A model generated the notes under the pieces. The model was not told the DNA's origin. It did not search any database and was given only the letters and a program-made list of their open reading frames with translations. Both the position numbers and the translations under genes were made by a program. Source: Methylobacterium sp. Leaf112 (GTDB lineage Bacteria; Pseudomonadota; Alphaproteobacteria; Rhizobiales; Beijerinckiaceae). Taken from it: a stretch of DNA of 64,000 bases. Where the stretch lies: positions 248,856-312,855 of the forward strand of contig NZ_LMNG01000023.1 in the NCBI RefSeq assembly GCF_001423295.1, written 5' to 3'. The number at the start of each line of letters is the position of its first letter. Position 1 is the first letter of the stretch. Shown in pieces: positions 30,035-40,020 of the stretch.

Positions 30035-30538
30035 ATGGGCGAGCCGGCTGTGAAGGGCGGACCGCGTACGGGGGAGGTGTTCCCCGGCCGGACGCGCTAC
30101 GAGGACGACCTTTACACCTGGGTGCAGGAGCAGGTCGCGCTTCTCCGTGCCGGGCGGGTCGATGCGCTCGATCTCGATCATATCGCCCAGGAGTTGGAGA
30201 GCTTGTCCAAGAGCGAGTTCGGCAAACTCCAGAGCGCCCTGCGCGTCCTCGTGATGCATATGCTCAAATGGGATCAGCAGCCCGAGCACCGTACGCCGAG
30301 CTGGATCTTCTCGATCCGCGAGCAGCGTCGCCGCTACGAGCGCATTCTGGCGAGCAACCCCGGTTTGAAGTCGCGCATCGACGAGGCTCTGGGCAACGCC
30401 TACCCGGACGCACGGGACTGGGCGTCCGACGAGACGCACCTCCCGCCGGATGAGTTTCCCCCCGAATGCCCCTACGAATGGGACGACATCCTGAACCGGC
30501 CCTTCGATTTCGACTCGGTGAAGAAGCAGCGCCCGTGA
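30035..30538 (+). CDS. DUF29 family protein
   Basis: This 167-residue protein has the DUF29 layout: [18 protein letters not shown] at the N-terminus, [22 protein letters not shown], then [11 protein letters not shown] and a conserved C-terminal WASDE...CPYEWDDIL. The function is unknown; these proteins are mainly cyanobacterial and proteobacterial and occur in many copies. It sits 22 bases after cobS, and its stop overlaps the GTG of cobT, so it is within the cob operon. Confidence 0.88.
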   Translation: MGEPAVKGGPRTGEVFPGRTRYEDDLYTWVQEQVALLRAGRVDALDLDHIAQELESLSKSEFGKLQSALRVLVMHMLKWDQQPEHRTPSWIFSIREQRRRYERILASNPGLKSRIDEALGNAYPDARDWASDETHLPPDEFPPECPYEWDDILNRPFDFDSVKKQRP

Positions 30539-32439
30539 GCATCTCCAACCGCAAAGCCGGCGAACGCCGCGAGCCCGTCGCCGAACCGCTGAAGCGCTCG
30601 GTGGCCGGGTGCCTGCGCGCCATCGCCAAGCGGGCCGAGGTCGAGGTGGTCTATGCCAGCGACCGGCCGGCGCTGACCGGCGACAAGGCGCGCCTGCCCG
30701 AACCGCCGCGCAAGCTGACGCCCGGCGACGTGGCGATCCTGCGCGGCAACGCCGATTCCATGGCGCTTCGGCTCGGCTGCCACGATGTGGCCGTCCATCG
30801 CCGTCTGGCCCCCGAGAATTCCGGCGCGCGGGCGGTGTTCGACGCCGTCGAGCAGGCCCGGGTCGAGGCCATCGGCGCGCGGCGGATGTCGGGCGTCGCC
30901 TCGAACCTCTCCGCCATGCTGGAGGACCGCTACCATCGCGGCGGCAAGTACGAGGCGATCACCGACCGGGCCGACGCCCCCATGGAGGACGCCGTCGCCC
31001 TCATGGTGCGCGAGCGCCTCACCGGCCAGGCGCCCCCGCCGGCGGCGCAGAAGATCGTCGACCTCTGGCGCGCCCATATCGAGGACAGGGCCGGGCCGAA
31101 CCTCGACGGGCTCATCGGCGCACTCGAGAATCAGCGCGCCTTCGCCCGCTCCGTGCGCGACCTCCTCACCTCCCTCGACATGGCCGACGAGACGCCGTTC
31201 GACCCCGAGGACGACGACAACGACGACGACGAGGGCGAGTCTCAGGACGACGAGCAGACCCCGAGCGAGGGCGAGGCCGAGGAGCAGTCGCAGGGCGACC
31301 GCGCCGAGATGGAGGTGTCGGAAGAGGCCTCCGACGACCTCCAGGAGGGCGCCACCGAATCGGCCGACGCCCCGTCTGGCGAACTGCCGGAGGAGGCCGA
31401 GAACGCCGAATCGGAGGAGGCCTCGGAGGCTTGGCGGCCGCCTTCGTCTCGGGGCAACGAGGCCCGCGGCCCCGACTACAAGGTGTTCAATCCCCGCTTC
31501 GACGAGGTGATCCACGCCGAGGACCTTTGCGACGCCGAGGAGTTGGCCCGCCTGCGGACCTACCTCGACAAGCAGCTCGCCCACCTGCAGGGCGTGGTCG
31601 GGCGCCTCGCCAACCGGCTCCAGCGCCGGCTCCTGGCCCAGCAGAACCGCGCCTGGGATTTCGACCTCGAGGAGGGCCAGCTCGACCCCGCCCGCCTCGT
31701 GCGCGTGGTGACGGACCCGTTCCAGCCCCTCTCCTTCAAGCAAGAGAAGGACACGAACTTCCGCGACACCGTCGTGACCCTGCTGCTCGACAATTCCGGC
31801 TCCATGCGCGGCCGGCCCATCACCGTGGCGGCCACCTGCGCCGACATCCTGGCGCGGACCCTGGAACGCTGCGGCGTCAAGGTGGAGATCCTGGGCTTCA
31901 CCACCCGGGCGTGGAAGGGTGGGCAATCGCGCGAGGCGTGGCTCGCCGCGTCGAAGCCGAACGCGCCCGGTCGCCTCAACGACCTGCGCCACATCGTCTA
32001 CAAGAGCGCCGACGCTCCCTGGCGCCGGGCGCGAAAGAACCTCGGGCTGATGATGCGCGAGGGGCTGCTGAAGGAGAACATCGACGGCGAAGCCCTCGAT
32101 TGGGCGCACAAGCGCCTCATCGCCCGGCCGGAGCAGCGCAAGATCCTCATGGTGATCTCAGACGGCGCGCCGGTGGACGATTCGACCCTGTCGGTCAATC
32201 CGGGCAACTACCTCGAGCGCCACCTGCGCTGGATGATCGAGGACATCGAGACCCGCTCCCCCGTCGAGCTCCTCGCCATCGGCATCGGCCACGACGTGAC
32301 CCGCTACTACCGCCGCGCCGTGACCATCATCGACGCCGAGGAACTCGGCGGCGCGATGACGGAGAAGCTGGCGGAGCTGTTCGAGGAGGATGCGGGCAAC
32401 GGTGGGCGCAAAGCCTCACGCGCGGGCGGGCGGCGCTAG
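30535..32439 (+). CDS. cobT: Aerobic cobaltochelatase subunit CobT
   Basis: This 634-residue protein has the three-part form of CobT: an N-terminal helical domain, an acidic linker (near residues 225-310, long Asp/Glu runs), and a C-terminal von Willebrand A domain with the metal-binding motif DNSGSMRG. It forms a complex with CobS hexamers. The GTG at 30535 is chosen because the upstream frame overlaps the DUF29 gene entirely. The start overlaps the DUF29 stop by four bases. Confidence 0.94.
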   Translation: MSISNRKAGERREPVAEPLKRSVAGCLRAIAKRAEVEVVYASDRPALTGDKARLPEPPRKLTPGDVAILRGNADSMALRLGCHDVAVHRRLAPENSGARAVFDAVEQARVEAIGARRMSGVASNLSAMLEDRYHRGGKYEAITDRADAPMEDAVALMVRERLTGQAPPPAAQKIVDLWRAHIEDRAGPNLDGLIGALENQRAFARSVRDLLTSLDMADETPFDPEDDDNDDDEGESQDDEQTPSEGEAEEQSQGDRAEMEVSEEASDDLQEGATESADAPSGELPEEAENAESEEASEAWRPPSSRGNEARGPDYKVFNPRFDEVIHAEDLCDAEELARLRTYLDKQLAHLQGVVGRLANRLQRRLLAQQNRAWDFDLEEGQLDPARLVRVVTDPFQPLSFKQEKDTNFRDTVVTLLLDNSGSMRGRPITVAATCADILARTLERCGVKVEILGFTTRAWKGGQSREAWLAASKPNAPGRLNDLRHIVYKSADAPWRRARKNLGLMMREGLLKENIDGEALDWAHKRLIARPEQRKILMVISDGAPVDDSTLSVNPGNYLERHLRWMIEDIETRSPVELLAIGIGHDVTRYYRRAVTIIDAEELGGAMTEKLAELFEEDAGNGGRKASRAGGRR

Positions 32440-32554
32440 ACCCCCGACGTCGGTTTCATCGCCGCCCGGCTGCACGCGGGCGTTGCGATATCGCTTGTCG
32501 TCTGTGAAACGCGATGCTTGAGAGGCAGGCATCCAAACCGACCCGGATCCCGCG

Positions 32555-33217
32555 ATGACGTGGCACCTGCACTGGCTCGAAGCCTCGGGCGATCTCGGCC
32601 CCTGGCGCGACGCGATCACCGCGGAGGTGGAAATCGCCCGCCGCGCCATCGTCGGCTTGGTACCGGTGCGCCCCCTCGACATCCTCGTGCAGCGCGACGC
32701 CGACGGGGTCCTACCTGAGACCGGAACCGGTGGCCGGGCCTACGCTTCGACTCTGTTCTCCCTGACCATCGACCCGGACAATCCCAATTTCGCAGGCGTG
32801 CTGGCGGACGGGGACATCCGCCGGACCGTGGTGCACGAAGCGCATCACTGCCTGCGCATGGCCGGGCCCGGCTACGGCTGGACCCTCGGCGAAGCCCTGG
32901 TCAGCGAAGGCCTGGCGGGCCGGTTCGTGGAGCGCCTGTTCGGCGCGGCCCCCGAACCGTGGGAAAACGCCTTCGATGACACCGCGCTCGCGGCGCAGCG
33001 CCCCGACGCGGCTCTTTTGGCGGCGCGCGACTACGATCACGCGGCCTGGTTCTTCGGGTCCGACGCGTATCCGCGGTGGTACGGCTACACCCTCGGCTAC
33101 CGGATTGCGGGCGACTGGGTGCGGGCGAATCCGGGGGCGGATGGCGAGACCTGGGTGAACGTCCCGGCCGAGGCAGTTCTGGCGGCGGCCCGCGGCCATA
33201 CTCTGGCGGCGGCCTGA
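32555..33217 (+). CDS. DUF2268-type putative zinc protease
   Basis: This 220-residue protein has a zincin-like motif VVHEAHHCLRMAGPGYG (HExxH) near residue 93 and a downstream Glu (VSEGLAGRFVE) that could be the third ligand. The rest matches the DUF2268 pattern (YTLGYRIAGDWVRANPG). No signal peptide is seen, so it is probably cytoplasmic. Targets are unknown. It begins the accessory insert between cobT and rpmB. Confidence 0.75.
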   Translation: MTWHLHWLEASGDLGPWRDAITAEVEIARRAIVGLVPVRPLDILVQRDADGVLPETGTGGRAYASTLFSLTIDPDNPNFAGVLADGDIRRTVVHEAHHCLRMAGPGYGWTLGEALVSEGLAGRFVERLFGAAPEPWENAFDDTALAAQRPDAALLAARDYDHAAWFFGSDAYPRWYGYTLGYRIAGDWVRANPGADGETWVNVPAEAVLAAARGHTLAAA

Positions 33218-33327
33218 GCCGGCCCGTCGCACGTTCACCTGGGTGACGACGCAATTCCGGGACGCCGGGGGCGGAGTAGTCGGGACGCCGGTCGGATGAA
33301 TCGACCCTGCAAAGACGAACGCATCCC

Positions 33328-33434
33328 TAGTGCACTGACGCACTCGAAAGGTGCACGTCAGGTCAAGAATTTCTTCGCTCTGGCAGCGTGTTAGCGATGA
33401 TCGGTTTGGTTCGTTAGTCGGTGTCAGTGCACTA
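33328..33434. repeat. MITE-like element with perfect terminal inverted repeats
   Basis: A perfect 14-base inverted repeat, CCTAGTGCACTGAC (33326-33339) and GTCAGTGCACTAGG (33423-33436), bounds about 100 bases with no coding capacity. Both ends fall in CTAG with a TA at each border (33328-33329 and 33433-33434). That is the target duplication expected of IS630/Tc1-mariner-type transposition, giving a core of 33330-33432. It lies between the stops of two convergent genes. It could also act as a transcription terminator stem. Confidence 0.5.
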
Positions 33435-33437
33435 GGC

Positions 33438-33998
33438 TCATGGCGTCCCACAGAGCTGCCGCTCCAGGCGAGCGAGCAGGCGTTCGAACACGCCGGGATC
33501 GTCGAGGGCGCGGGCCAGGACGAGGCCGCCCTGGATCGCCAGGACGGCGTCCTCGGCCAGGATCTCGGCCTCCGCCCGGCCGGCGCGGTGCAGCGCTCCC
33601 GTGAGGGCATCCCGCCACGCCGCGAAATACCCCGCGATCCGCATCCCGAATCGGTCCCGCCCCTCCGACAGGGCGAGGGCGCCGACGAGGCAGACCCGCC
33701 GGCCGGAGCGGAAATACGCATCCGTCTCCGACAGCATGCGCCGGATGGCGGCGCGGGGGTCGGGATCGTCCCGCAGGGCTGCGTAGATCTCCGCCTCGAA
33801 CCAGGCGCCGATGCTGTCGAGGACGGCGTCCGCCATCTCGGCCTTGCCGCCGGGAAAGGCGTGGTAGAGGCTGCCCTTGCCGAGCCCCGCGCGGGCACCG
33901 AGCAGGGCGAGGCTGGCCCCGGCGTAGCCATGCTCGCGAAACACCTCGGCGAGCGCCGGGATCGCCGCCTCCCGCGCGCCCGGGGCCGCGGCGCTCAC
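33438..33998 (-). CDS. TetR-family transcriptional regulator
   Basis: This 186-residue regulator has an N-terminal HTH ([37 protein letters not shown]; spacing and GSLYHAF typical) and a ligand-binding C-terminus ([18 protein letters not shown]). The GTG at 33998 overlaps the stop of the DUF1348 gene, so the regulator is the second gene of its own operon. A palindrome upstream of the operon (34497-34512) fits a TetR operator, implying autorepression relieved by the substrate of the enzyme gene. Confidence 0.88.
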   Translation of the reverse strand: MSAAAPGAREAAIPALAEVFREHGYAGASLALLGARAGLGKGSLYHAFPGGKAEMADAVLDSIGAWFEAEIYAALRDDPDPRAAIRRMLSETDAYFRSGRRVCLVGALALSEGRDRFGMRIAGYFAAWRDALTGALHRAGRAEAEILAEDAVLAIQGGLVLARALDDPGVFERLLARLERQLCGTP

Positions 33999-34465
33999 AA
34001 CCCGAGTTCGGTGAGCCCCGGGTGATCCTCCGGCCGCGGGCCAGGCGTCCAGCGGAACAGACGCTGGTTCTCGGTGATGGGCAGATCGTTGATGCTGGCG
34101 TGGCGCATCCGCATCAGGCCGTTGGCGTCGAACTCCCAGTTCTCGTTGCCGTAGGCGCGGAACCATGCGCCGGCGGCATCGTGGAACTCGTAGGCGAAGC
34201 GCACGGCGATGCGATTCTCGGTGAACGCCCACAGCTCCTTGATCAGCCGGTACTCGTGCTCGCGCTCCCACTTCGCCTCGAGGAACGCCACGATGGCGGG
34301 GCGCCCGGTGAAGAACTCCGAGCGGTTCCGCCAGCGGCTGTCGGGCGTGTAGGCCAGGGCGACCTTGTGGGGGTCGCGGCCGTTCCAGCCGTTCTCGGCG
34401 GCGCGGACTTTCTGAATCGCGGTCTCGCGGGTGAAGGGCGGCAGGGGCGGACGGGCGTCGGACAT
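33995..34465 (-). CDS. DUF1348 (SnoaL/NTF2-like) protein
   Basis: This 156-residue protein reads as one NTF2-like barrel: [48 protein letters not shown] and [13 protein letters not shown]. These proteins are small enzymes or binding domains of unsettled chemistry, often controlled by a TetR repressor. The start [10 protein letters not shown] at 34465 is chosen so that the operator lies upstream. It is coupled to the tetR gene by a four-base overlap. Confidence 0.85.
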   Translation of the reverse strand: MSDARPPLPPFTRETAIQKVRAAENGWNGRDPHKVALAYTPDSRWRNRSEFFTGRPAIVAFLEAKWEREHEYRLIKELWAFTENRIAVRFAYEFHDAAGAWFRAYGNENWEFDANGLMRMRHASINDLPITENQRLFRWTPGPRPEDHPGLTELGL

Positions 34466-34496
34466 GCGAACTCCTGGCGCGCCGATTCGCCAGCGC

Positions 34497-34512
34497 TGTA
34501 CCGATCGGTACA
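34497..34512. promoter_or_regulatory. Palindromic TetR-type operator
   Basis: TGTACCGATCGGTACA is a perfect 16-base palindrome, 32 bases before the DUF1348 start codon. Its ACCGATCGGT core is a frequent TetR/AcrR operator form. It is the likely site through which the TetR protein represses both genes. Confidence 0.7.
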
Positions 34513-34584
34513 ATCCGGTCGGAGCCGCGTCAATCCGGGTCGCGGCGACCCACCCGCGCGCGACCGGAGACACCCCGGACACGA

Positions 34585-34622
34585 CGAAGCCGCCGCCCGC
34601 ACTCAAGCGGGCGACGGCTTCG
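34585..34622 (-). terminator. Hairpin downstream of rpmB
   Basis: CGAAGCCGCCGCCCGC (34585-34600) pairs with GCGGGCGACGGCTTCG (34607-34622) with one mismatch over 16 bases and a six-base loop. It lies about 42 bases after the rpmB stop. The stem is very strong, but no U-run follows on the leftward strand, so termination is likely but not certain. Confidence 0.45.
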
Positions 34623-34664
34623 ACTGAGATGTCTGGTCCGGCTCAGGGGCCGGCCCGTCGGCCT

Positions 34665-34970
34665 TCAGGCGGCGACGGGGGTCTCGACCTCGGCGAGCTT
34701 CTTGTGCAGCTCGCGCTTGATCAGGCGGGCCGTCTGCGACAGCTCGATCTCGCGCGCCTTGATGAGGAAGGCATCGAGGCCGCCACGGTGCTCGACGGAG
34801 CGCAGGGCATGGGCGGTGACGCGCAGGCGCACCCGACGCTTCAGGGCGTCCGACTGCAGGGTGACCTGGCACAGGTTCGGCAGGAACCGGCACTTGGTCT
34901 TGCGGTTCGAGTGGCTCACGAGGTGGCCGGTCTGCACGGCTTTGCCCGTGAGTTCGCAACGGCGCGACAT
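34665..34970 (-). CDS. rpmB: 50S ribosomal protein L28
   Basis: This 101-residue protein begins [26 protein letters not shown], the usual L28 signature, and continues [24 protein letters not shown]. It is a component of the large ribosomal subunit. The start at 34970 is standard. It is transcribed leftward, divergent from the DUF3108 gene. Confidence 0.96.
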   Translation of the reverse strand: MSRRCELTGKAVQTGHLVSHSNRKTKCRFLPNLCQVTLQSDALKRRVRLRVTAHALRSVEHRGGLDAFLIKAREIELSQTARLIKRELHKKLAEVETPVAA

Positions 34971-35255
34971 AATCAAACTTCCCGGTTCGTTCCGCATGTC
35001 CGACAGGGCGATGGCGGGACACCCGCGAATGGGTCTCACGCACGCCAAGCCCGGTGGAGCGGCGTTCTCATTGAAGGCGCGAGCCTATAGGGGAAGGGTG
35101 CCCCAGGCGTCAAGGCATCGCGGCCTTTTTCAGCCTCGGCACGGTCAAGCTGGCACGGGTCCAACGATGTGTTAACCATGGGAGCGGACGATGCGGGACT
35201 ACGGACCCGGCCGCGTCTCGACCGGGCATCCTCGCAGCACCCCGAGTTCCCAGCC

Positions 35256-36146
35256 ATGTGCGCCCAGCGTTTCCCCAGCGCCAGCCTTTCCCTCGCGGTT
35301 CTCGCCGCCCTCATGGTCGCGACGGCGCCGGTTCAGGCGCGCCCCAAGGCGTCCGCCGCCACCCCCGCCAACGTCACCGTCGATTACGGCATCGCGCTCG
35401 CCGGCATCCCCATCGGCACCGCCCAGGTGACGGGGGCCTTCGAGAGCACGCGCTACCGCATGGACGTGTCGGCCCGGCTCACGGGCCTCGTCGGCGCGGT
35501 GACGGGCGGCATGGGCTCGGCCCGCGCCAGCGGCCTCATCGCCACCGGCCCGCAGCCGAGCGCCTTCGCCATCTCCACCAAGACCTCGAATTCGGGCATC
35601 GCCGTGCGGATGGCACTGGCGCGCGGCACCGTCACCCAGGCCGAAATCACCCCGCCGCTGGTCGACATGGGCGACCGCGTGCCGATCACGCCCGAGAACA
35701 AGCGCGGCGTCATCGATCCGGCGAGCGCCCTGATGATGCCCGCCGTGGCCCGGGGCGAGCTCATCGACCCGGCCAATTGCAACCGCACCCTGCCGGTCTT
35801 CGACGGCGCCACCCGCTTCGACGTGGTGCTGAGCTACGGCGAGACCCGCACGGTGGAGAAGCCGGGTTATTCGGGGCCGATCCTCGTCTGCAACGCCCGC
35901 TACCAGGCCATCGCGGGTCACCGGCCCGACCGGCCGGGGGTGAAGTTCATGGAGGACAACCGCGACATGTCCGTGTGGCTCGCGCCCGTGGAGGGCACCC
36001 GCGTGCTCCTGCCGATCCGCATCTCCGTGCGCACCACCATCGGCACCAACATCATCGAGGCGACGCGCTGGAACCGCAGCGGCGGCACGACGACGGCCGG
36101 GGCGCCCACGACCGGCACCCTCGCGAGCCTCGGCGAGCAGCGCTGA
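35256..36146 (+). CDS. DUF3108 exported protein
   Basis: This 296-residue protein has a signal peptide (MCAQRFPSASLSLAVLAALMV..., cleavage near APVQA). The mature domain has the DUF3108 features: VDYGIALAGIPIGTAQVTG at the N-terminus, GVIDPASALM, CNRTLPVFDGATRFDVVLSY, and VWLAPVEGTRVLLPIRIS. It is probably periplasmic; its role is unknown though broadly conserved in alphaproteobacteria beside rpmB and the SUV3-like helicase. Confidence 0.85.
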   Translation: MCAQRFPSASLSLAVLAALMVATAPVQARPKASAATPANVTVDYGIALAGIPIGTAQVTGAFESTRYRMDVSARLTGLVGAVTGGMGSARASGLIATGPQPSAFAISTKTSNSGIAVRMALARGTVTQAEITPPLVDMGDRVPITPENKRGVIDPASALMMPAVARGELIDPANCNRTLPVFDGATRFDVVLSYGETRTVEKPGYSGPILVCNARYQAIAGHRPDRPGVKFMEDNRDMSVWLAPVEGTRVLLPIRISVRTTIGTNIIEATRWNRSGGTTTAGAPTTGTLASLGEQR

Positions 36147-36154
36147 CCCTGCGG

Positions 36155-36526
36155 ATGCGACGCTTCCGTCCCGTCCTCGCCCTCCTGCTCGCCGCCGGCC
36201 CCGCCGCGGCGGCCCCCTTGAACACCGACGATTCCGGGTGCGGCGGCGACGCCTATTCCTCGGCCGAGGTGGTGGAGGGGCGCCGCCCCCGGGGCAGGCC
36301 GCTCACGGCCATGCCCGACACCCTTTGCGCCGACCTCGCGGCGCCGCCGTCCCGGACCCGGATCGAGATCTACGGCTTGCCGGGCCTCGGCGGTGCGGGT
36401 CCGGGGGGATACGACCCGGGCGGCGGTTACGACGCGGGCCGACCTGGCCCCGATGGCCTTGGCGGAACCGGGGCCGGCGCCCCATATGAGCGTGGACCGC
36501 CACGTCGCCCACGCCGGGGCGACTGA
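36155..36526 (+). CDS. Small exported Gly/Pro-rich hypothetical protein
   Basis: This 123-residue protein has a signal peptide (MRRFRPVLALLLAAGPAAAA). A conserved-looking middle part follows (NTDDSGCGGDAYSSAEVVEGRRPRG with IEIYGLPGL), then a Gly/Pro/Asp-rich tail. It begins 8 bases after the DUF3108 gene, so it is probably co-transcribed. No family is recognised. Confidence 0.6.
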   Translation: MRRFRPVLALLLAAGPAAAAPLNTDDSGCGGDAYSSAEVVEGRRPRGRPLTAMPDTLCADLAAPPSRTRIEIYGLPGLGGAGPGGYDPGGGYDAGRPGPDGLGGTGAGAPYERGPPRRPRRGD

Positions 36527-36594
36527 TCGGGCCTTTCCCGCGCGACACGTTCACCGTCGCCGGCCTGTCTCGCCGAAGGGACCGCCCCGCGCCC

Positions 36595-39500
36595 ATGCTC
36601 CGCCCCTCCCTCCCCCCGCAGGCCCGCGCACGCGGCGTCACGGCGGTGCTCGGGCCGACCAACACCGGCAAGACCCACCTCGCCATCGAGCGGATGCTCG
36701 CCCACCCGACGGGTATGATCGGCCTGCCCCTGCGGCTGCTGGCGCGCGAGGTCTACCTGCGGGTGGTGGCCAAGGTCGGGGTCGACAAGGTCGCCCTCGT
36801 CACGGGTGAGGAAAAAATAAAACCCGACCGGCCGCGCTACTGGATCTCCACCATCGAGGCGATGCCGCGCGACCTCGACGTCGCCTACGTGGCCATCGAC
36901 GAGATCCAGCTCGCCGCCGACATGGACCGGGGCCACGTCTTCACCGACCGCCTGCTGCACCAGCGCGGGCGCGAGGAGACCCTGCTGATCGGCTCCTCGA
37001 CCATGCTGCCCCTGGTGCAGTCGCTGATCCCCGGCGTCCACACTACCACGCGGCCCCGGCTGTCGCAGCTGACCTTCGCGGGCGAGAAGAAGCTCGGGCG
37101 CCTGCCCCGGCGCACGGCCATCGTGGCGTTCTCGGCCGAGGAGGTCTACGCCATCGCCGAACTGATCCGGCGCCAGCGCGGCGGCGCGGCGGTGGTGCTC
37201 GGCGCCCTGTCGCCCCGCACCCGCAACGCCCAGGTCGAGCTCTACCAGTCCGGCGAGGTCGATTATCTCATCGCCACCGACGCGGTGGGCATGGGCCTCA
37301 ACCTCGACGTCGACCACGTCGCCTTCGCGGCGAACTGGAAGTACGACGGCACCCGCTTCCGCAAGCTGACGCCCCCCGAGATGGGGCAGATCGCGGGGCG
37401 GGCCGGGCGCCACCTCTCGGACGGGACCTTCGGCTCCACGGGGCGCTGCGCCCCCTTCGAGCCCGAGATGATCGAGGCCCTGGAGACCCACGATTTCGAG
37501 CCCCTGCGGGTGCTGCAATGGCGCAACCCGGACCTCGACTTCTCCTCCCTCAAGGCCCTGCAGGCGAGCCTCGACGAGCACCCGCGCGAACGCGGCCTCA
37601 CCCGTGCTCCCATGGGCGAGGACCAGTCGGCGCTGGAAATCCTCATGCGCGAGGACGACATCCGCGACATGGCCTCCACACCCGCCACGGTGAAGCGGCT
37701 GTGGGACGTGTGCGGCGTGCCGGACTACCGCAAGGTCCATCCCCAGACCCATGCCGACCTCGTCGCCCAGCTGTTCCGCTTCCTCATGCGAGGCATGGCC
37801 GGGCGCATTCCCAACGACTGGTTCGCCAAGCACGTGGCGATGATCGACCGCACCGACGGCGACATCGACGCGCTCTCCCAGCGCATCGCGCAGGGGCGGA
37901 CCTGGACCTTCGTGGCGAACCGGCCGGATTGGCTCATCGATCCGGTGCATTGGCAGGGCGAGACGCGTCGGGTAGAGGACAGGCTGTCCGACGCCCTGCA
38001 CGAACGCCTTGCAAGTCGTTTCGTCGACCGGCGTACCAGCGTCCTGATGCGGCGCTTGAGAGAGAATACGATGTTGGAAGCTGAGATCACCGCCGGCGGG
38101 GACGTTACCGTCGAGGGACAGCATGTCGGCCATCTGCATGGCTTCCAGTTCGTCCCGGACCCCGGCGCGGAGGGGCATGAGGCCAAGACCCTGCGCAGCG
38201 CGGCCGAGAAGGCGCTCGCCGGCGAGATCGAGGCCCGCGCCGAGCGGTTCTCGGCCGCCGCCGACGCGTCCCTGGTGCTGAGCCACGACGGCGTCGTGCG
38301 CTGGACCGGCGACCCGGTGGCCAAGCTGACGCCCGGCGACAAGCTGTTCGAGCCGCACGTGCGCCTGCTGGCCGACGAGCAGCTCACGGGCCCCGCCCGC
38401 GACAAGGTCGAGGGCCGGCTGACCGCCTGGCTCAAGGCCCACGTGGTGCGGCTCCTCGGGCCGCTCATGGAGATCGAGACGGCGGCCGACCTCACGGGCC
38501 TCGCCAAGGGCATCGGCTATCAGGTGGTCGAGTCGCTGGGCGTCCTGGAACGGTCCAAGGTGATGCACGAGATGCGCACCCTGGATCAGGAGGGCCGCGG
38601 GGCGCTCCGCCGCCACGGCGTGCGCTTCGGCGCCTATCACATCTTCCTGCCGGCCCTATTGAAGCCGGCGCCTCGGACCCTGGCGGCCCAGCTCTGGGCC
38701 CTCAAGAACGGCGGCCTCGACCAGCGCGGCCTCGACGAGATCGCGCATCTTGCGAGCTCCGGCCGCACCTCGATCAAGGTCGACCCCGAGATCGCCAAGG
38801 GCCTCTACCGCGCCGCCGGCTTCCGGGTGTGCGGCGAGCGCGCCGTGCGCGTCGACATCCTCGAGCGCCTCGCCGATCTCATCCGCCCGGCCATCGCCTA
38901 CCGCCCCGGCACCACGCCGGGCGAGGCGCCAGCCGGCACCGCCGACGGCGACGCCTTCGTGGCCACCGTGGGCATGACCTCGCTGGTCGGCTGCTCGGGC
39001 GAGGATTTCGCCTCGATCCTGAAGTCGCTCGGCTACGCCCCGGAGACCCGTCCGGGCCCGGCCATCACCGTGCCGCTGCTGCCCGCGGCCTCGACCCAGC
39101 CCGTACAGGTGAGCGTGCCGGCCGATGACACGGCCGACGCGACGACCGGGGACGGCGCCGCGAACGACGATGCCCCCACTGCAGAGGGTGAAGCCGCTCA
39201 GGCGGCCGAGGGCCACGACGGCGCCACGGCCGTGGATGCCGCCATCGAGCCCGGCGCGACGGCCGACGCCGTGGCGACGCCCCTGATCGAGAACCCCATC
39301 GAAGCCACCGCACCGGAGCCGGCGACGGTTTCGGAAGAAGCGACCACGGAAGAAGCGACCACGCCCGAGACGACTTCGGTAGAAACGACTTCGGCAGACA
39401 CGACTTCGGACGAGACTGCCGAGACAATTGAGCCGGCCCCCGAGCCCGTGGCCGAGGCCGCCAGCCTCGCCGACGCGGCCGAGCACCCCACCGAGGCCGT

Positions 39501-40005
39501 GTCGGCCGACGGCGCTGAGGGCGAGGACGCAACGAGCGAAGGCGCCGAGGACGAGGCCGCTGCGGCGGAGATCGTCACCGTCGAGGTCTGGCGGCTTCAG
39601 CGCCAGCAGCGTAGCGCCCCGCGTCAGAACCGCCCGCGTGGTGGTGGTCGCGACCGCGACGGGGCGGCCAACCGCGCCCCCGGCGAAGGTCGGCCGGATC
39701 AGCGCCGTCAGGCCGGTGCCGGTGCGTCCGACGGTCAGGGACGCCCTCGTGGTGGTGCCCCCGGCGGCGAGCGTCCGGAGGGCGGACGCCGCGAGGGTGG
39801 ACGGCCCGAGAACGGTCGTCCCCAGCGCCGCGAGCGCTTCGAGCCGGGCCGGACCCGTCCCGACCGGCGCGACGAACCCCGTGCGGCGCCGCGCGACGAG
39901 CCGCGGCCGCAGCGCCGCGAGCGGGCCCCGGACCCGGATTCGCCCTTCGCCAAGCTGGCCGCCCTCAAGGCCCAGCTCGAGGCGGGCGAGGGCAACAAGC
40001 GTTGA
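36595..40005 (+). CDS. SUV3-type ATP-dependent helicase (superfamily 2) with long disordered C-terminus
   Basis: This 1136-residue helicase has Walker A GPTNTGKT at residues 20-27, Walker B DEIQLAADMDRG near 102, SST, TDAVGMGLN (motif V) and QIAGRAGRH (motif VI). This is the layout of SUV3-like RNA helicases found beside fdxA and carD in Hyphomicrobiales. After about residue 830 the chain turns into low-complexity Ala/Glu/Thr sequence, with a Thr-Thr-rich imperfect repeat near residues 915-945. It then becomes an Arg/Gly-rich basic tail suited to RNA binding. Likely role: RNA turnover or ribosome assembly. Confidence 0.9.
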   Translation: MLRPSLPPQARARGVTAVLGPTNTGKTHLAIERMLAHPTGMIGLPLRLLAREVYLRVVAKVGVDKVALVTGEEKIKPDRPRYWISTIEAMPRDLDVAYVAIDEIQLAADMDRGHVFTDRLLHQRGREETLLIGSSTMLPLVQSLIPGVHTTTRPRLSQLTFAGEKKLGRLPRRTAIVAFSAEEVYAIAELIRRQRGGAAVVLGALSPRTRNAQVELYQSGEVDYLIATDAVGMGLNLDVDHVAFAANWKYDGTRFRKLTPPEMGQIAGRAGRHLSDGTFGSTGRCAPFEPEMIEALETHDFEPLRVLQWRNPDLDFSSLKALQASLDEHPRERGLTRAPMGEDQSALEILMREDDIRDMASTPATVKRLWDVCGVPDYRKVHPQTHADLVAQLFRFLMRGMAGRIPNDWFAKHVAMIDRTDGDIDALSQRIAQGRTWTFVANRPDWLIDPVHWQGETRRVEDRLSDALHERLASRFVDRRTSVLMRRLRENTMLEAEITAGGDVTVEGQHVGHLHGFQFVPDPGAEGHEAKTLRSAAEKALAGEIEARAERFSAAADASLVLSHDGVVRWTGDPVAKLTPGDKLFEPHVRLLADEQLTGPARDKVEGRLTAWLKAHVVRLLGPLMEIETAADLTGLAKGIGYQVVESLGVLERSKVMHEMRTLDQEGRGALRRHGVRFGAYHIFLPALLKPAPRTLAAQLWALKNGGLDQRGLDEIAHLASSGRTSIKVDPEIAKGLYRAAGFRVCGERAVRVDILERLADLIRPAIAYRPGTTPGEAPAGTADGDAFVATVGMTSLVGCSGEDFASILKSLGYAPETRPGPAITVPLLPAASTQPVQVSVPADDTADATTGDGAANDDAPTAEGEAAQAAEGHDGATAVDAAIEPGATADAVATPLIENPIEATAPEPATVSEEATTEEATTPETTSVETTSADTTSDETAETIEPAPEPVAEAASLADAAEHPTEAVSADGAEGEDATSEGAEDEAAAAEIVTVEVWRLQRQQRSAPRQNRPRGGGRDRDGAANRAPGEGRPDQRRQAGAGASDGQGRPRGGAPGGERPEGGRREGGRPENGRPQRRERFEPGRTRPDRRDEPRAAPRDEPRPQRRERAPDPDSPFAKLAALKAQLEAGEGNKR

Positions 40006-40020
40006 GGCGCCCGTGACTCG

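Noticed and set aside
30472..32109. A 545-codon - frame opposite cobT
   Set aside because: Antisense shadow; cobT has a complete von Willebrand A domain and coupled start.
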